From CAVPGH01 sp046726955 (GTDB lineage: Bacteria; Acidobacteriota; Vicinamibacteria; Fen-336), in contig JBKPBQ010000388.1 in the NCBI GenBank assembly GCA_046726955.1, forward strand, positions 1-10,628: a stretch of DNA of 10,628 bases, written 5' to 3'. Below the pieces are notes generated by a model, which was not told the origin of the DNA, searched no databases, and worked only from the letters and a program-made list of their open reading frames with translations. Below, one piece after another: positions 1 through 6,759 of this stretch. Each line of letters opens with the position of its first letter. Within the stretch, counting starts at the first letter, position 1. A program made the position numbers and the translations under genes.

Positions 1-666
1 ATCGCCAACTTCCCCGAGGCCTCGCGCGCGATGGCCAAGGGACCCTACGACCTCGCGCTCGTCGAGGGCTCGATCACGACGGCCCACGACGCCGAGAGGA
101 TCCGCGAGGTGCGCAAGCAGTCGCGCTTCCTCGTCACGATCGGGGCGTGCGCGACCGCCGGCGGCATCCAGGCCCTGCGCAACGGACGCGACTTCCGGGA
201 CATGGTGGCGGCCGTCTACCCGACGCCCGAGTACGTCAACGCCCTCGACACCTCGACCCCCATCGCCCAGCACGTGCGCGTGGACCTCGAGCTGCGGGGC
301 TGCCCGATCTCGAAGAGCCAGCTCCTGGAGACGATCTCGGCGCTCCTCGCCGGCCGCCGGCCCAACCTGGCGACGGGCAGCGTCTGCGCCGAGTGCAAGG
401 CGCGAGGAACGGTCTGCGTAACCGTGGCCCGCGGAACTCCCTGTCTCGGCCCCGTGACCCAGGCCGGTTGCGGCGCGCTCTGTCCCTCGTACCTCCGCGG
501 CTGCTACGGCTGCTTCGGGCCGATGGAGTCCCCCAACACCGACGCCCTCCGTCGCGGCTGGGAGGCGCTGGGTGTCGCCGGGGACGACGTCGTCCGCGCC
601 TTCCGTACGTTCAACGCGCAAGCCCCCGCCTTCCGCGCGGCGAGCGAGAGCCATGAGCGCCGGTAG
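1..666 (+). CDS. hydD: NiFe hydrogenase small (delta) subunit, group 3b-like, 5'-partial
   Basis: This is the electron-transfer subunit of a cytoplasmic NiFe hydrogenase; it carries iron-sulfur clusters that pass electrons between the NiFe site and the NAD(P)-linked subunits. The frame is open from base 1, so the N-terminus, including the first CxxC of the proximal cluster, lies outside the window. Counting from the Met at base 31, visible marks are ALVEGSI (9-15), the cluster cysteines C40 (IGACAT) and C91 (LRGCPIS), and a cysteine-rich C-terminal part with C119, C122, C129, C138 (PCLGPVTQAGCGALCP), C147, C151, C158 and C161 (GCYGCFGP). The extra C-terminal cysteines indicate a three-cluster small subunit as in group 3b (sulfhydrogenase/NADP-type) enzymes; the one-cluster HoxY type of group 3d lacks them. 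It overlaps the large-subunit gene by 14 bases. The family is certain from sequence; the 3b subgroup is my inference, and HoxY or F420-type small subunits are the alternatives. Confidence 0.9.
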   Translation: MANFPEASRAMAKGPYDLALVEGSITTAHDAERIREVRKQSRFLVTIGACATAGGIQALRNGRDFRDMVAAVYPTPEYVNALDTSTPIAQHVRVDLELRGCPISKSQLLETISALLAGRRPNLATGSVCAECKARGTVCVTVARGTPCLGPVTQAGCGALCPSYLRGCYGCFGPMESPNTDALRRGWEALGVAGDDVVRAFRTFNAQAPAFRAASESHERR

Positions 667-1948
667 GAAGCGCACGCTCGTCGTCGAGACGCTCGCGCGC
701 GTGGAAGGCGAGGGTGCGCTGCGCGTGAAGCTCGCGGGGGGGCGACTCTCCGACGTGAAGCTCGAGATCTACGAGCCGCCGCGGCTCTTCGAAGCGTTCC
801 TGCGCGGCCGGCGAGCGGACGAGGCGCCCGACATCACCGCGCGCATCTGCGGGATCTGCCCCGTGGCCTACCAGATGAGCGCCGTCCAGGCCATCGAGTC
901 GGCCTGGGGGATCGAGGTACCCCCTGCGATCCGCGACGTCCGACGCCTGCTCTACTGCGGCGAGTGGATCGAGAGCCACGCGCTCCACGTCTACATGCTC
1001 CACGCCCCCGACTTCCTGGGCTACGAGAGCGGCGTCCACATGGCGGCCGACCATCCCGACATCGTGCGCCGAGGACTGCGCCTGAAGAAGACGGGCAACC
1101 GGCTCATGACGGTCGTTGGCGGCCGCGAGATCCACCCCGTGAACGTCAGGGTCGGCGGCTTCTACCGCGCTCCCGCGCGTGCGGAGCTCCTGGCCCTGCG
1201 GGACGACCTTCTCTGGTCGCTCGACGCCGCCCTCGAGACCGTCCGGTGGGTCGCCGGCTTCGACTTCCCCGACTTCGAGGCCGACTACGAGTTCGTCGCG
1301 CTGCGCCACACCTCCGAGTACCCGATCACCGACGGCCGGCTCGTCTCGAGCCAGGGCCTCGACGTCCCCGTCGCCGAGTACGAGAGGCACTTCGTCGAGG
1401 AGCAGGTGCCCCACTCGAACGCTCTCCACTCCGTGAGGCGCGGCCGCGGCGGGTACCAGGTCGGCCCTCTCGCCCGCTACAACCTCAACTACGATCACCT
1501 CACACCGCTCGCCCGCGAGGCCGCGCGAAAGGCGGGCCTCGGCTCCTGCTGCCGCAATCCCTTCCGGAGCATCGTCGTGCGGTCGGTCGAGACCGTGGTC
1601 GCTTGCGAGGAGGCGCTGCGGCTCGTCGACGGCTACACGCCTCCCGAACCCGCCGCGGTCGCCGTGGCTCCTCGCGCCGGCACGGGATGCGCGTGCACTG
1701 AAGCGCCGCGGGGCATCCTCTATCACCGCTACGTGCTCGACGACGCAGGGCTCATCCGCGAGGCCCGGATCGTTCCCCCGACGTCCCAGAACCAGAAGAC
1801 GATCGAGTCGGACCTGTGGCGGCTCGTCCCCGAGAGCCTGCACCTGCCCGACGCGGAGCTGCTGCGGCGCTGCGAGCAGGCCGTCCGGAACTACGACCCC
1901 TGCATCTCCTGCGCCACGCACTTCCTGAGGCTTACCCGGGAGCCGTGA
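653..1948 (+). CDS. hydA: NiFe hydrogenase large (alpha, catalytic) subunit
   Basis: This is the catalytic subunit that binds the NiFe(CN)2CO centre and splits or makes H2. The 431-aa protein starts at the ATG at 653, inside the end of the small-subunit gene; the longer in-frame opening from 572 only reads the small-subunit region in another frame. The N-terminus has RVEGEG. The L1 motif RICGICP gives Ni ligands C66 and C69, and the L2 motif DPCISCATH near the C-terminus gives C417 and C420. Other family blocks are ESHALHVYMLHAPDFLGY, IHPVNVRVGGF, EAPRGILYHRY and PPTSQNQKTIE. Eight residues (FLRLTREP) follow H423, the usual cleavage point of the maturation peptidase, so the precursor has a short removable tail that fits the protease encoded next. 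Length and motif order fit cytoplasmic group 3 enzymes. All four cysteine ligands are present, so it appears functional. Confidence 0.95.
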   Translation: MSAGRKRTLVVETLARVEGEGALRVKLAGGRLSDVKLEIYEPPRLFEAFLRGRRADEAPDITARICGICPVAYQMSAVQAIESAWGIEVPPAIRDVRRLLYCGEWIESHALHVYMLHAPDFLGYESGVHMAADHPDIVRRGLRLKKTGNRLMTVVGGREIHPVNVRVGGFYRAPARAELLALRDDLLWSLDAALETVRWVAGFDFPDFEADYEFVALRHTSEYPITDGRLVSSQGLDVPVAEYERHFVEEQVPHSNALHSVRRGRGGYQVGPLARYNLNYDHLTPLAREAARKAGLGSCCRNPFRSIVVRSVETVVACEEALRLVDGYTPPEPAAVAVAPRAGTGCACTEAPRGILYHRYVLDDAGLIREARIVPPTSQNQKTIESDLWRLVPESLHLPDAELLRRCEQAVRNYDPCISCATHFLRLTREP

Positions 1949-2442
1949 GCACGACCGGCACGCTCGTCATCGGCGTCGGCAACCGTGACCGCGGGGACGA
2001 CGCCGCGGGGCTCGAGCTGGCCCGTCTCCTCCGGCAGTGCCCGCCTCCCGGCGTCCTCGTCCTCGAGCAGGCCGCGCGCGCCGACAACCTCCTCGAGGCG
2101 TGGCGCGGCGCCGAGCGTGTGGTGGTGGTGGACGCCGCGTGCGGCGGTGAGCCGGGCACGGTGCGCCGCGTCGAGGCCCATCGCGAGCCTCTGCCCGCTT
2201 CGATCCTGCGGGACTCGACGCATGCGTGGGGCGTCGCGGAGGCCGTCGAGACGGCCCGGGCCCTCGGAGAGCTGCCCCCGGTCACGATCGTCTACGCCGT
2301 CGTCGGCCGATCCTTCGAGCCGGGGACGCACGGTCTCTCGGCCGAGGTGCGCCAGGCCGTCGCGAGCGTGGCCGAAGCCATCCGGAAGGAGACCTCCGGC
2401 TGGGCCCGGCCGCCGAGCACCCTCGGGGCGATTGCCAGGTAG
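1945..2442 (+). CDS. Hydrogenase maturation endopeptidase (HycI/HoxW/HybD family)
   Basis: This nickel-dependent endopeptidase removes the C-terminal tail of the hydrogenase large subunit after nickel insertion, which locks the NiFe site. The protein has 165 aa, normal for the family, starting at a GTG at 1945 that overlaps the large-subunit stop in the sequence GTGA; this indicates translational coupling and decides the start against a longer opening from 1816. VIGVGNRDRGDDAAG (8-22) is the family's N-terminal motif. The likely metal ligands are D19 (Glu in E. coli HybD), D63 in VVVDAA, and H93 in DSTHAW; D63 and H93 sit almost where HybD has D62 and H93. It probably serves the large subunit directly upstream, whose eight-residue tail is its expected substrate. 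The family is clear; its specificity for this hydrogenase is inferred from gene order. Confidence 0.9.
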   Translation: MSTTGTLVIGVGNRDRGDDAAGLELARLLRQCPPPGVLVLEQAARADNLLEAWRGAERVVVVDAACGGEPGTVRRVEAHREPLPASILRDSTHAWGVAEAVETARALGELPPVTIVYAVVGRSFEPGTHGLSAEVRQAVASVAEAIRKETSGWARPPSTLGAIAR

Positions 2443-2443
2443 A

Positions 2444-3481
2444 ATGCCGGTTCCAATGCCCACCTCTGGCGAATGGTTCGTCGTCGGCCTCGACAACGGC
2501 GGCAACAAGAACAACGCGACCGTCCTCACGCCGACCGGAGGGTTCCTCGTCGATCAGATGGTCGAGACGCCCAGCCGCGTCCAGGAGGGGCCGGATGTCG
2601 CGATCCAGGCGCTCCAGGAAGCCTTCGACGGCATCCTCGCGCGCACCGGCGTCCCGCGGGCGAAGGTGCGGGCCGTGGGCCTCGACTCCCCCGGCCCCGC
2701 GAGCGGCACCGGCGTCATCTCCTCGAAGGGCTCGACGAACTTCTCGCACGAGGGCTGGCGCGGGTTCGATTTCCGCCGCGGCCTCGAGGCCCGGCTGGAC
2801 CTGCCCGTCGTCTACAGCAACGACGGCAACGCGGCGGCCCTCTATGCGCATCACCGCCACTTCGGTGCGAACGCGTCCTCCCAGTCCTCGATCTCGGCGA
2901 TCGTGGGCACGGGCCTGGGCGGGGGCGTCATCGAGTCGGGACGGATCGTCCAGGGTGTCGCGGGCATGGCCGGCGAGCTCGGGCACATCCCGATCCAGAT
3001 GGAGGGGCTGCTCGCCCCCGACCAGCCGCTGCCCCAGTGCAACTGCGGCTTCCAGGGCGACGTGGAGAGCGTCGCCTCGCTCACGGGCATCGAGAAGAAC
3101 CTGCTGCCGTACTGGCTGAAGCACTTCCCCGGCCACCCGCTCGCGGCCGAGCCCCTCTCGCGCGCGGCCAAGCTCGTGCGTGGCTACGGCGAACGGCAGG
3201 ATCCGCTCGCGCTCAAGGTCTTCGAGCAGCAGGCGATGGCGCTCGGCCGCCTCTTCACCGTGGCCGCGATGTTCACCGACCCCACGGCGTACTTCCTGGG
3301 CGGCGGCGTCGTGGAAGCCGCGCCCGCCTTCCGTGACTGGTTCCTCGCCAAGGTCCGCGAGCACACGATCCTCCGCGACGAGCAGCAAGGGCTGGCGCAC
3401 CTCGGCCTCGTTCCCGACCTCGACATGGCCGGCGCGCGCGGGGCGGCGATCGCGGCATTGGAGTCGCTCCGGCCTGCCTGA
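2444..3481 (+). CDS. ROK-family sugar kinase (glucokinase-like)
   Basis: A cytoplasmic ATP-dependent sugar kinase of the ROK family, probably phosphorylating glucose or a related hexose; the substrate cannot be read from sequence. The protein has 345 aa. The ATG at 2444 is chosen because AGG lies just upstream; an ATG at 2456 is also possible. GLDNGGNKNN (15-24) is the N-terminal phosphate loop, NDGNAA (126-131) contains the catalytic base D127, and GTGLGGG (155-161) leads to the sugar/zinc segment AGELGH (176-181). The ROK zinc motif CxCGxxGCxE reads CNCGFQGDVE (199-208), so the third cysteine is aspartate, while C199, C201 and H181 remain. The phosphate loop has Asn where Thr is usual (GGN, not GGT). 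These changes suggest a divergent ROK subgroup. It starts one base after the hydrogenase peptidase and probably shares its transcript, although no direct hydrogenase role is known for ROK kinases. A ROK repressor is unlikely because there is no N-terminal helix-turn-helix. Confidence 0.88.
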   Translation: MPVPMPTSGEWFVVGLDNGGNKNNATVLTPTGGFLVDQMVETPSRVQEGPDVAIQALQEAFDGILARTGVPRAKVRAVGLDSPGPASGTGVISSKGSTNFSHEGWRGFDFRRGLEARLDLPVVYSNDGNAAALYAHHRHFGANASSQSSISAIVGTGLGGGVIESGRIVQGVAGMAGELGHIPIQMEGLLAPDQPLPQCNCGFQGDVESVASLTGIEKNLLPYWLKHFPGHPLAAEPLSRAAKLVRGYGERQDPLALKVFEQQAMALGRLFTVAAMFTDPTAYFLGGGVVEAAPAFRDWFLAKVREHTILRDEQQGLAHLGLVPDLDMAGARGAAIAALESLRPA

Positions 3482-3495
3482 CACGGCGTTGAAGC

Positions 3496-3612
3496 ATGGG
3501 ACGTTCGCGGCGGATCGCGATGTTCAACTGGGTGACCGCCGATGGGTACTTTGCGGCACCCGATGGGAGCTTGGACTGGGTCGTCCCAGCTGAGGAGCAG
3601 GCCAAGGCGGCG
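3496..3612 (+). pseudogene. Truncated 5' fragment of a DHFR-family (RibD C-terminal-like) gene
   Basis: About 39 codons starting at ATG 3496 read IAMFNWVTADGYFAAPDG followed by SLDWVVPAEEQAKAAA. This is the characteristic N-terminus of the small dihydrofolate-reductase-family proteins (RibD C-terminal domain, YyaP-like), which normally run to about 170-200 residues. Here the match stops near base 3612 and the same reading frame continues into IS91-type transposase sequence. What remains holds only the first strand and substrate loop and cannot fold into the enzyme. It lies 14 bases after the ROK kinase stop with no clear ribosome-binding site. The family call is from recognising the motif; the junction position is good to about 10 bases. 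It could be the breakpoint of a deletion between a resident gene and an inserted element. Confidence 0.65.
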
Positions 3613-4010
3613 GCGCAGGCCCTCGAGAACCTGGCCGGATATGTGACGAGAAATCCCTTGTCTCTTCAGAGGCTCGTCTACCTCGACGGCCAGCAGGCGG
3701 TCATCTACAAGGGGCTCACGCACAATCCGACTCTCGGGCGGAACTTCGAAACGATGAACCCGCTGGAATGGCCGGCGAGAATGCGGATCACATTCCGGAC
3801 CCGGGTAAGCATCGCACGCTCTTCTACGGCTACTATGCCAATCGAGTGCGCGGAGATCGCGCGGAGGAGGAGCCGGGCAAGGTTGAAGAGGAGCCCGCCA
3901 AGAAGCGCCGCTCCTCCACGACTTGGGCGCGTCTCATCGCGAAGGTCTTTCAGGCCGACCCGCTCGCGTCTCGCAAGTGCGGGGGGGAAACTCAAGATCG
4001 TGGCCTACCT
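3613..4010 (+). pseudogene. IS91-family transposase, C-terminal remnant with two frameshifts
   Basis: Three consecutive segments rebuild the C-terminal third of an IS91-type (Y2, rolling-circle) transposase. Frame 1 (about 3613-3783) gives ALENLAGYVTRNPLSLQRL, then YLDGQQAVIYKGL, then GRNFETMNPLEW. Frame 3 (about 3784-3983) gives ADHIPDPGKHRTLFYGYYAN and, further on, RLIAKVFQADPLASRKCGG. Frame 1 again (from about 3984) gives GGKLKIVAYL. The first shift fits loss of one base near 3783 (ATGCGGAT where ATGGCGGAT is expected); the second fits one extra G in the seven-G run at 3981-3987. The usual CxxCGG zinc knuckle reads SRKCGG, so its first cysteine is lost. The N-terminal zinc-binding and two-tyrosine catalytic regions are absent, so the remnant cannot transpose. 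Recognisable similarity fades after about 4010. The G-run shift could be a sequencing error; the truncation could not. Confidence 0.75.
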
Positions 4011-4113
4011 CATTCATCACGGTCGCACGAGCTTTTGCAGGAATCTCGACGCGCGAGGGATCCCGGTCCCGACGCCGGTGGGACTCGGTACGACTAAAGT
4101 CGGGATCGCCTCG

Positions 4114-4776
4114 TCAGTCTTCCGCGCCCGCGTCGGGCGAGACGACCCCGTGACGCACGGCGTAGAGGGCGGCCTGCGTCCGGTCGCAGAGATCGAGCTT
4201 GGCGAGGACGGCGCTCACGTAGCCCTTGACCGTGCCCTCGGAGATGCGGAGGCGGGCCGCGATGTCGCGGTTCGAGCGGCCCTGGCCCACGTGCGCGAGC
4301 ACCGCGCGCTCGCGAGGCGTGAGGGAGTCGAGGGGAGTGGAGGCGGCGGGGGCGGCCGCGGTTTTCATGAGCTGGCGCTGGGCCTCGGGGTGCAGCCACG
4401 GCTTGCCGTCGCGGACGTTGCGGATGGCCTGGACGAGGTCCGCGCGCAGCACGTCCTTGAGGATGTATCCCAGAGCGCCCGCCGCGATCGCCTGCTGGAC
4501 CTGGCCCTCCTCCGCGAAGCTCGTGAGGACGAGCACCTCGACGCCGCGCGCCGCCTCCTTGATCTTCCGGATCGCCGCCGCGCCCGCGAGGCCGGGCATC
4601 ACGAGGTCGAGGAGCACGACATCGGGACGCAGGGTGAGGACGAGACCGAGCCCGCTCGTCCCGTCTGCGGCCTCCGCCACGACCTCGATGTCCTCTTCCT
4701 CGCGGAGAAGCGTGCGTAAGCCCTCGCGCACGATCGCGTGGTCGTCGACGATGAGCACACGGATGCGCCCCGTCAC
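4114..4776 (-). CDS. NarL/FixJ-family response regulator
   Basis: A DNA-binding transcription regulator that is the output half of the two-component system encoded with the kinase upstream. The 220-aa protein starts at a GTG at 4776; the kinase stop overlaps it in the sequence GTGA, a 4-base overlap that indicates translational coupling. The N-terminal receiver (about 4-120) has the acidic pair D11-D12, phospho-acceptor D57 in VVLLDLVMPG, T85 and K107. The C-terminal LuxR-type helix-turn-helix (about 150-207) reads LTPRERAVLAHVGQGRSNRD, with ISEGTVKGYVSAVLAKLDL as the recognition region. A proline/alanine linker of about 15 residues joins the two domains. Target genes cannot be read from sequence. 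All key residues are present, so it should be active and phosphorylated by the neighbouring kinase. Confidence 0.95.
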   Translation of the reverse strand: MTGRIRVLIVDDHAIVREGLRTLLREEEDIEVVAEAADGTSGLGLVLTLRPDVVLLDLVMPGLAGAAAIRKIKEAARGVEVLVLTSFAEEGQVQQAIAAGALGYILKDVLRADLVQAIRNVRDGKPWLHPEAQRQLMKTAAAPAASTPLDSLTPRERAVLAHVGQGRSNRDIAARLRISEGTVKGYVSAVLAKLDLCDRTQAALYAVRHGVVSPDAGAED

Positions 4777-6536
4777 GAAGGACCCTCCCGAGGCAGGTGG
4801 ACCTCGACGAGCGTACCGCCGTCCGGAGCGGAGGTCACGCGCAGGCGTCCGTGCAGCGCCTCCGCGCGTTCCTGCATGCTCGCGAGGCCGAGCCCCGCTC
4901 CCGAGCCGGACAGCGAGCGGCCGAGCGCGCCCGGATCGAACCCCACGCCGTCGTCGGCCACGCTCAGACGCACCCCGTCCTCCCCCGAGCCCACCGTGAG
5001 GCGCACGAAGCGGGCGCGGGCGTGCTTGGCCACGTTGTTGAGGGCCTCCTGGCCGATGCGGTAGAGCACCTCCTCGCGCTCCGGCGCCTGCGCCGCGTAG
5101 GCGCCGCCCTGGAGCTCCACGACGAGGCCTTCGGGCCGGATCTCCTCCGCGTAGGCGCTGAGGGCCGCGGCCAGGCCTTCGCTGCGGAGGCGCGACAGGC
5201 CGCCGAGCGAATCGTCGGAGGCAGCGATCTCGGGAGCGGGCGCGATCGGGCGGAGCCCGCTCACGAGGGCGCGCATCTCGAGGAGCGCGGCCCGTGTCAG
5301 CTCGAGAAGGCGCCTGACCTGTCCCTCGCCCTCACGCGCGTCGCGACGGAACGCCGGCGCCACCGACTGGGCGACGAGGGTGGCGCTGAAGAGGAGCTGG
5401 ACGACCGAGTCGTGGAGGTCGCGAGCGAGACGCTGCCTCTCCTCGAGCGCCGCGAGGCGCTGGGCCTGGTCGTGGAGGCGCGCGTTGCGGATGGCGACAG
5501 CGAGGTGGTCGGCCACCACGCCGAGAGCGGTCGCGTCCTCCTCGTCGAACGCGGAGCTGCTCTCCACGTTGAGGACGCCCAACCTCTCCTCGCCGAAGAG
5601 GATGGGCACGGCCAGCTCCGCGCGAATCCCCGAGACCGCCGGGGGCGGCACGTAGCGGGGATCGGCGGTCACGTCGTCGACGAGCTGCGGCCGGCGCTCG
5701 CGCATGGCGGCGCCCATGACCCCCCGCGTCAGGGGAAGTCGATGCGCGGCCAGCACGGACGTCCGGAAATGCCCGCCGAAAGTGTCGATCACGAGGGTCT
5801 CGGGATCCTGGGGGTCGAGCAGGCCGATGGACACGTTTTCGTAGGCCAGCAGCTCGTGGATGGCGTCGGCCGTGTCCTGGAGCAGCTCCCGGAGCTCGCG
5901 GCCCGCGGTGACGATGCGGCCGATGCGGGCCAGGGTCGCGAGCCGCTCCATGCGCCGGGCTTCACGCTCGCGGCGGCGCGCGTTCTCGATGGCGATTGCG
6001 GCGTACCGGCCGAAGAGGGCGAGGGTCTCCACCTCGGCGGCGCCGAAGCGCCGCGGGGGACGCGCTCCCAGGCCGAAGACGCCGACGAGCCGGTCCCGCC
6101 AGAAGAGGGGCACCCCCACCACCGGGTTGTCCGGCAGCTCCGTCTGCATGGGCTGGGGCAGCATGTCGTATCGCTCGAGGACGAGGGGCGACCGGGTGAG
6201 GAGCACCTGGCCCGCGAGGCCGATCCCGGACTCCATCTCCGCGCCCTGCTCCTCCTCGGGCATGCGGTAGATGGCCTCGGTGCGGATGACTCTTCGGGAT
6301 TCGTCGTAGAGGCCGATCGCCCCGTCCTCGGCGTCGAGGAGCTCGCACGCGAGGCGCACGATCCGCGAGAGGAGCGAGCGCAGGTCGAGCTCGGCCCCGA
6401 TCGACTCGATCACTTCCTGGAGGGACGCGGCTTGCCTCGAGAGCCGCTCGTGTTCGGGGAGGCGCTCGGCCACGTCCCAAGTGTACTCACTCCCGGACGG
6501 GCCGGGCGCCGGACATTCGTCCGGCCGGGCGACCAC
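4773..6536 (-). CDS. Soluble two-GAF sensor histidine kinase (HisKA_3, NarX/DegS type)
   Basis: A cytoplasmic sensor kinase that should phosphorylate the response regulator overlapping its 3' end. In the 587-aa long form, GAF domain 1 covers about 40-187, GAF domain 2 about 198-352 and HisKA_3 about 360-430. The phospho-accepting H375 lies in LARDLHDSVVQLLFS. The HATPase domain (about 480-582) has an N-box QEALNNVAKHA, G1 VADDGVGFDP and G2 GLGLASMQERAEALHGRL. No transmembrane segment is visible, so the signal is probably internal or freely diffusing (redox, gas or small ligand), sensed by the GAF domains. No haem or FeS cysteine cluster stands out. The start is uncertain: GTG 6536 is the longest opening, but the first 21 residues are Pro/Gly-rich and overlap an inverted repeat, so GTG 6473 (VAERLPEHERLS) may be the true start. 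A link to the hydrogenase is possible but not shown. Confidence 0.92.
   Translation of the reverse strand: MVARPDECPAPGPSGSEYTWDVAERLPEHERLSRQAASLQEVIESIGAELDLRSLLSRIVRLACELLDAEDGAIGLYDESRRVIRTEAIYRMPEEEQGAEMESGIGLAGQVLLTRSPLVLERYDMLPQPMQTELPDNPVVGVPLFWRDRLVGVFGLGARPPRRFGAAEVETLALFGRYAAIAIENARRREREARRMERLATLARIGRIVTAGRELRELLQDTADAIHELLAYENVSIGLLDPQDPETLVIDTFGGHFRTSVLAAHRLPLTRGVMGAAMRERRPQLVDDVTADPRYVPPPAVSGIRAELAVPILFGEERLGVLNVESSSAFDEEDATALGVVADHLAVAIRNARLHDQAQRLAALEERQRLARDLHDSVVQLLFSATLVAQSVAPAFRRDAREGEGQVRRLLELTRAALLEMRALVSGLRPIAPAPEIAASDDSLGGLSRLRSEGLAAALSAYAEEIRPEGLVVELQGGAYAAQAPEREEVLYRIGQEALNNVAKHARARFVRLTVGSGEDGVRLSVADDGVGFDPGALGRSLSGSGAGLGLASMQERAEALHGRLRVTSAPDGGTLVEVHLPREGPS
6493..6524. 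repeat. Inverted repeat CCGGACG/CGTCCGG at the kinase gene start
   Basis: CCGGACG at 6493-6499 is the exact reverse complement of CGTCCGG at 6518-6524, with 18 bases between. It lies inside the first 21 codons of the longest kinase reading. If translation starts at GTG 6473 it would be in the leader, where it could fold in RNA or act as an operator. In GC-rich DNA a 7-base pair of arms is only moderately significant. Confidence 0.35.
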
Positions 6537-6625
6537 TCATACGAAGGATGATGGACTTCAGGCCGGTGAATCTCCGATCCCGGGCGGCGGGGCATGACGA
6601 GCCGGGTGCTCCACGCGCGCAGCCA

Positions 6626-6658
6626 TGGTCCGACCTCCCCACAGTGGAGGCCGGACCA
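6626..6658. terminator. Strong hairpin between the exported-protein and kinase genes (possible terminator)
   Basis: TGGTCCG (6626-6632) pairs perfectly with CGGACCA (6652-6658). Inside it, 6634-6638 pairs with 6646-6650, with a single A/C mismatch at 6633/6651 and a 7-base loop, so 12 of 13 pairs form. It lies about 100 bases downstream of the exported-protein gene and about 90 upstream of the longest kinase opening; both genes are on the minus strand. No T-run follows on either strand, so a classical intrinsic terminator is not shown. A T-poor terminator, a transcript-processing hairpin or an operator all fit. The rest of 6537-6759 holds no gene I can support. Confidence 0.45.
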
Positions 6659-6710
6659 CGCTTCTGCCGGAGTCAGCCTTCTGGCAAGGCATGAGGGCGC
6701 TCGGGAGCCG

Positions 6711-6720
6711 GACAGCTGTC
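6711..6720. repeat. Perfect 10-base palindrome GACAGCTGTC
   Basis: A perfect 10-base palindrome about 40 bases downstream of the exported-protein stop codon, in non-coding sequence. It could be a dimer-binding site, but it is short enough to occur by chance and no second copy was noticed. Confidence 0.25.
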
Positions 6721-6759
6721 GTGGCACGCCCCGACCCTCGACGTCTGCCTGATCGCTGT

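Larger units (their letters stand above)
3496..4110. mobile_element. Scar of an IS91-like insertion between two convergent operons
   Basis: The stretch between the ROK kinase and the response regulator holds only gene debris: a truncated DHFR-family start fused in frame to a decayed IS91-family transposase end. IS91-type elements transpose by rolling circle, make no target duplication and lack long inverted repeats, so the missing repeats do not argue against the call. Bases 4011-4110 contain no gene I recognise. A 7-base stem (TCCCGAC 4067-4073 with GTCGGGA 4099-4105, 25-base loop) lies there, but I cannot assign it to an element end or to a terminator of the response-regulator operon. Similar decayed transposase ends are typical of old insertions. 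Confidence 0.6.

Noticed and set aside
611..1921. 436-codon open frame on the minus strand across the large-subunit gene
   Set aside because: It is antisense to a hydrogenase gene with all catalytic motifs, and its protein is Arg/Asp/Gly-rich with no fold-like pattern; long antisense frames are expected at this GC.
4067..4105. TCCCGAC/GTCGGGA stem as terminator of the response-regulator operon or IS91 end
   Set aside because: The loop is 25 bases, the stem only seven, and no T-run follows; too weak to call as either.
4797..6551. 584-codon open frame on the plus strand across the histidine kinase
   Set aside because: The minus strand encodes a complete kinase with H, N and G boxes; the plus-strand product is a low-complexity mirror of it.
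6722..6736. TGGCACG, as in a sigma54 -24 element on the plus strand
   Set aside because: The -12 position reads GACC where TTGC is required, and it would point into the 3' end of a minus-strand gene.
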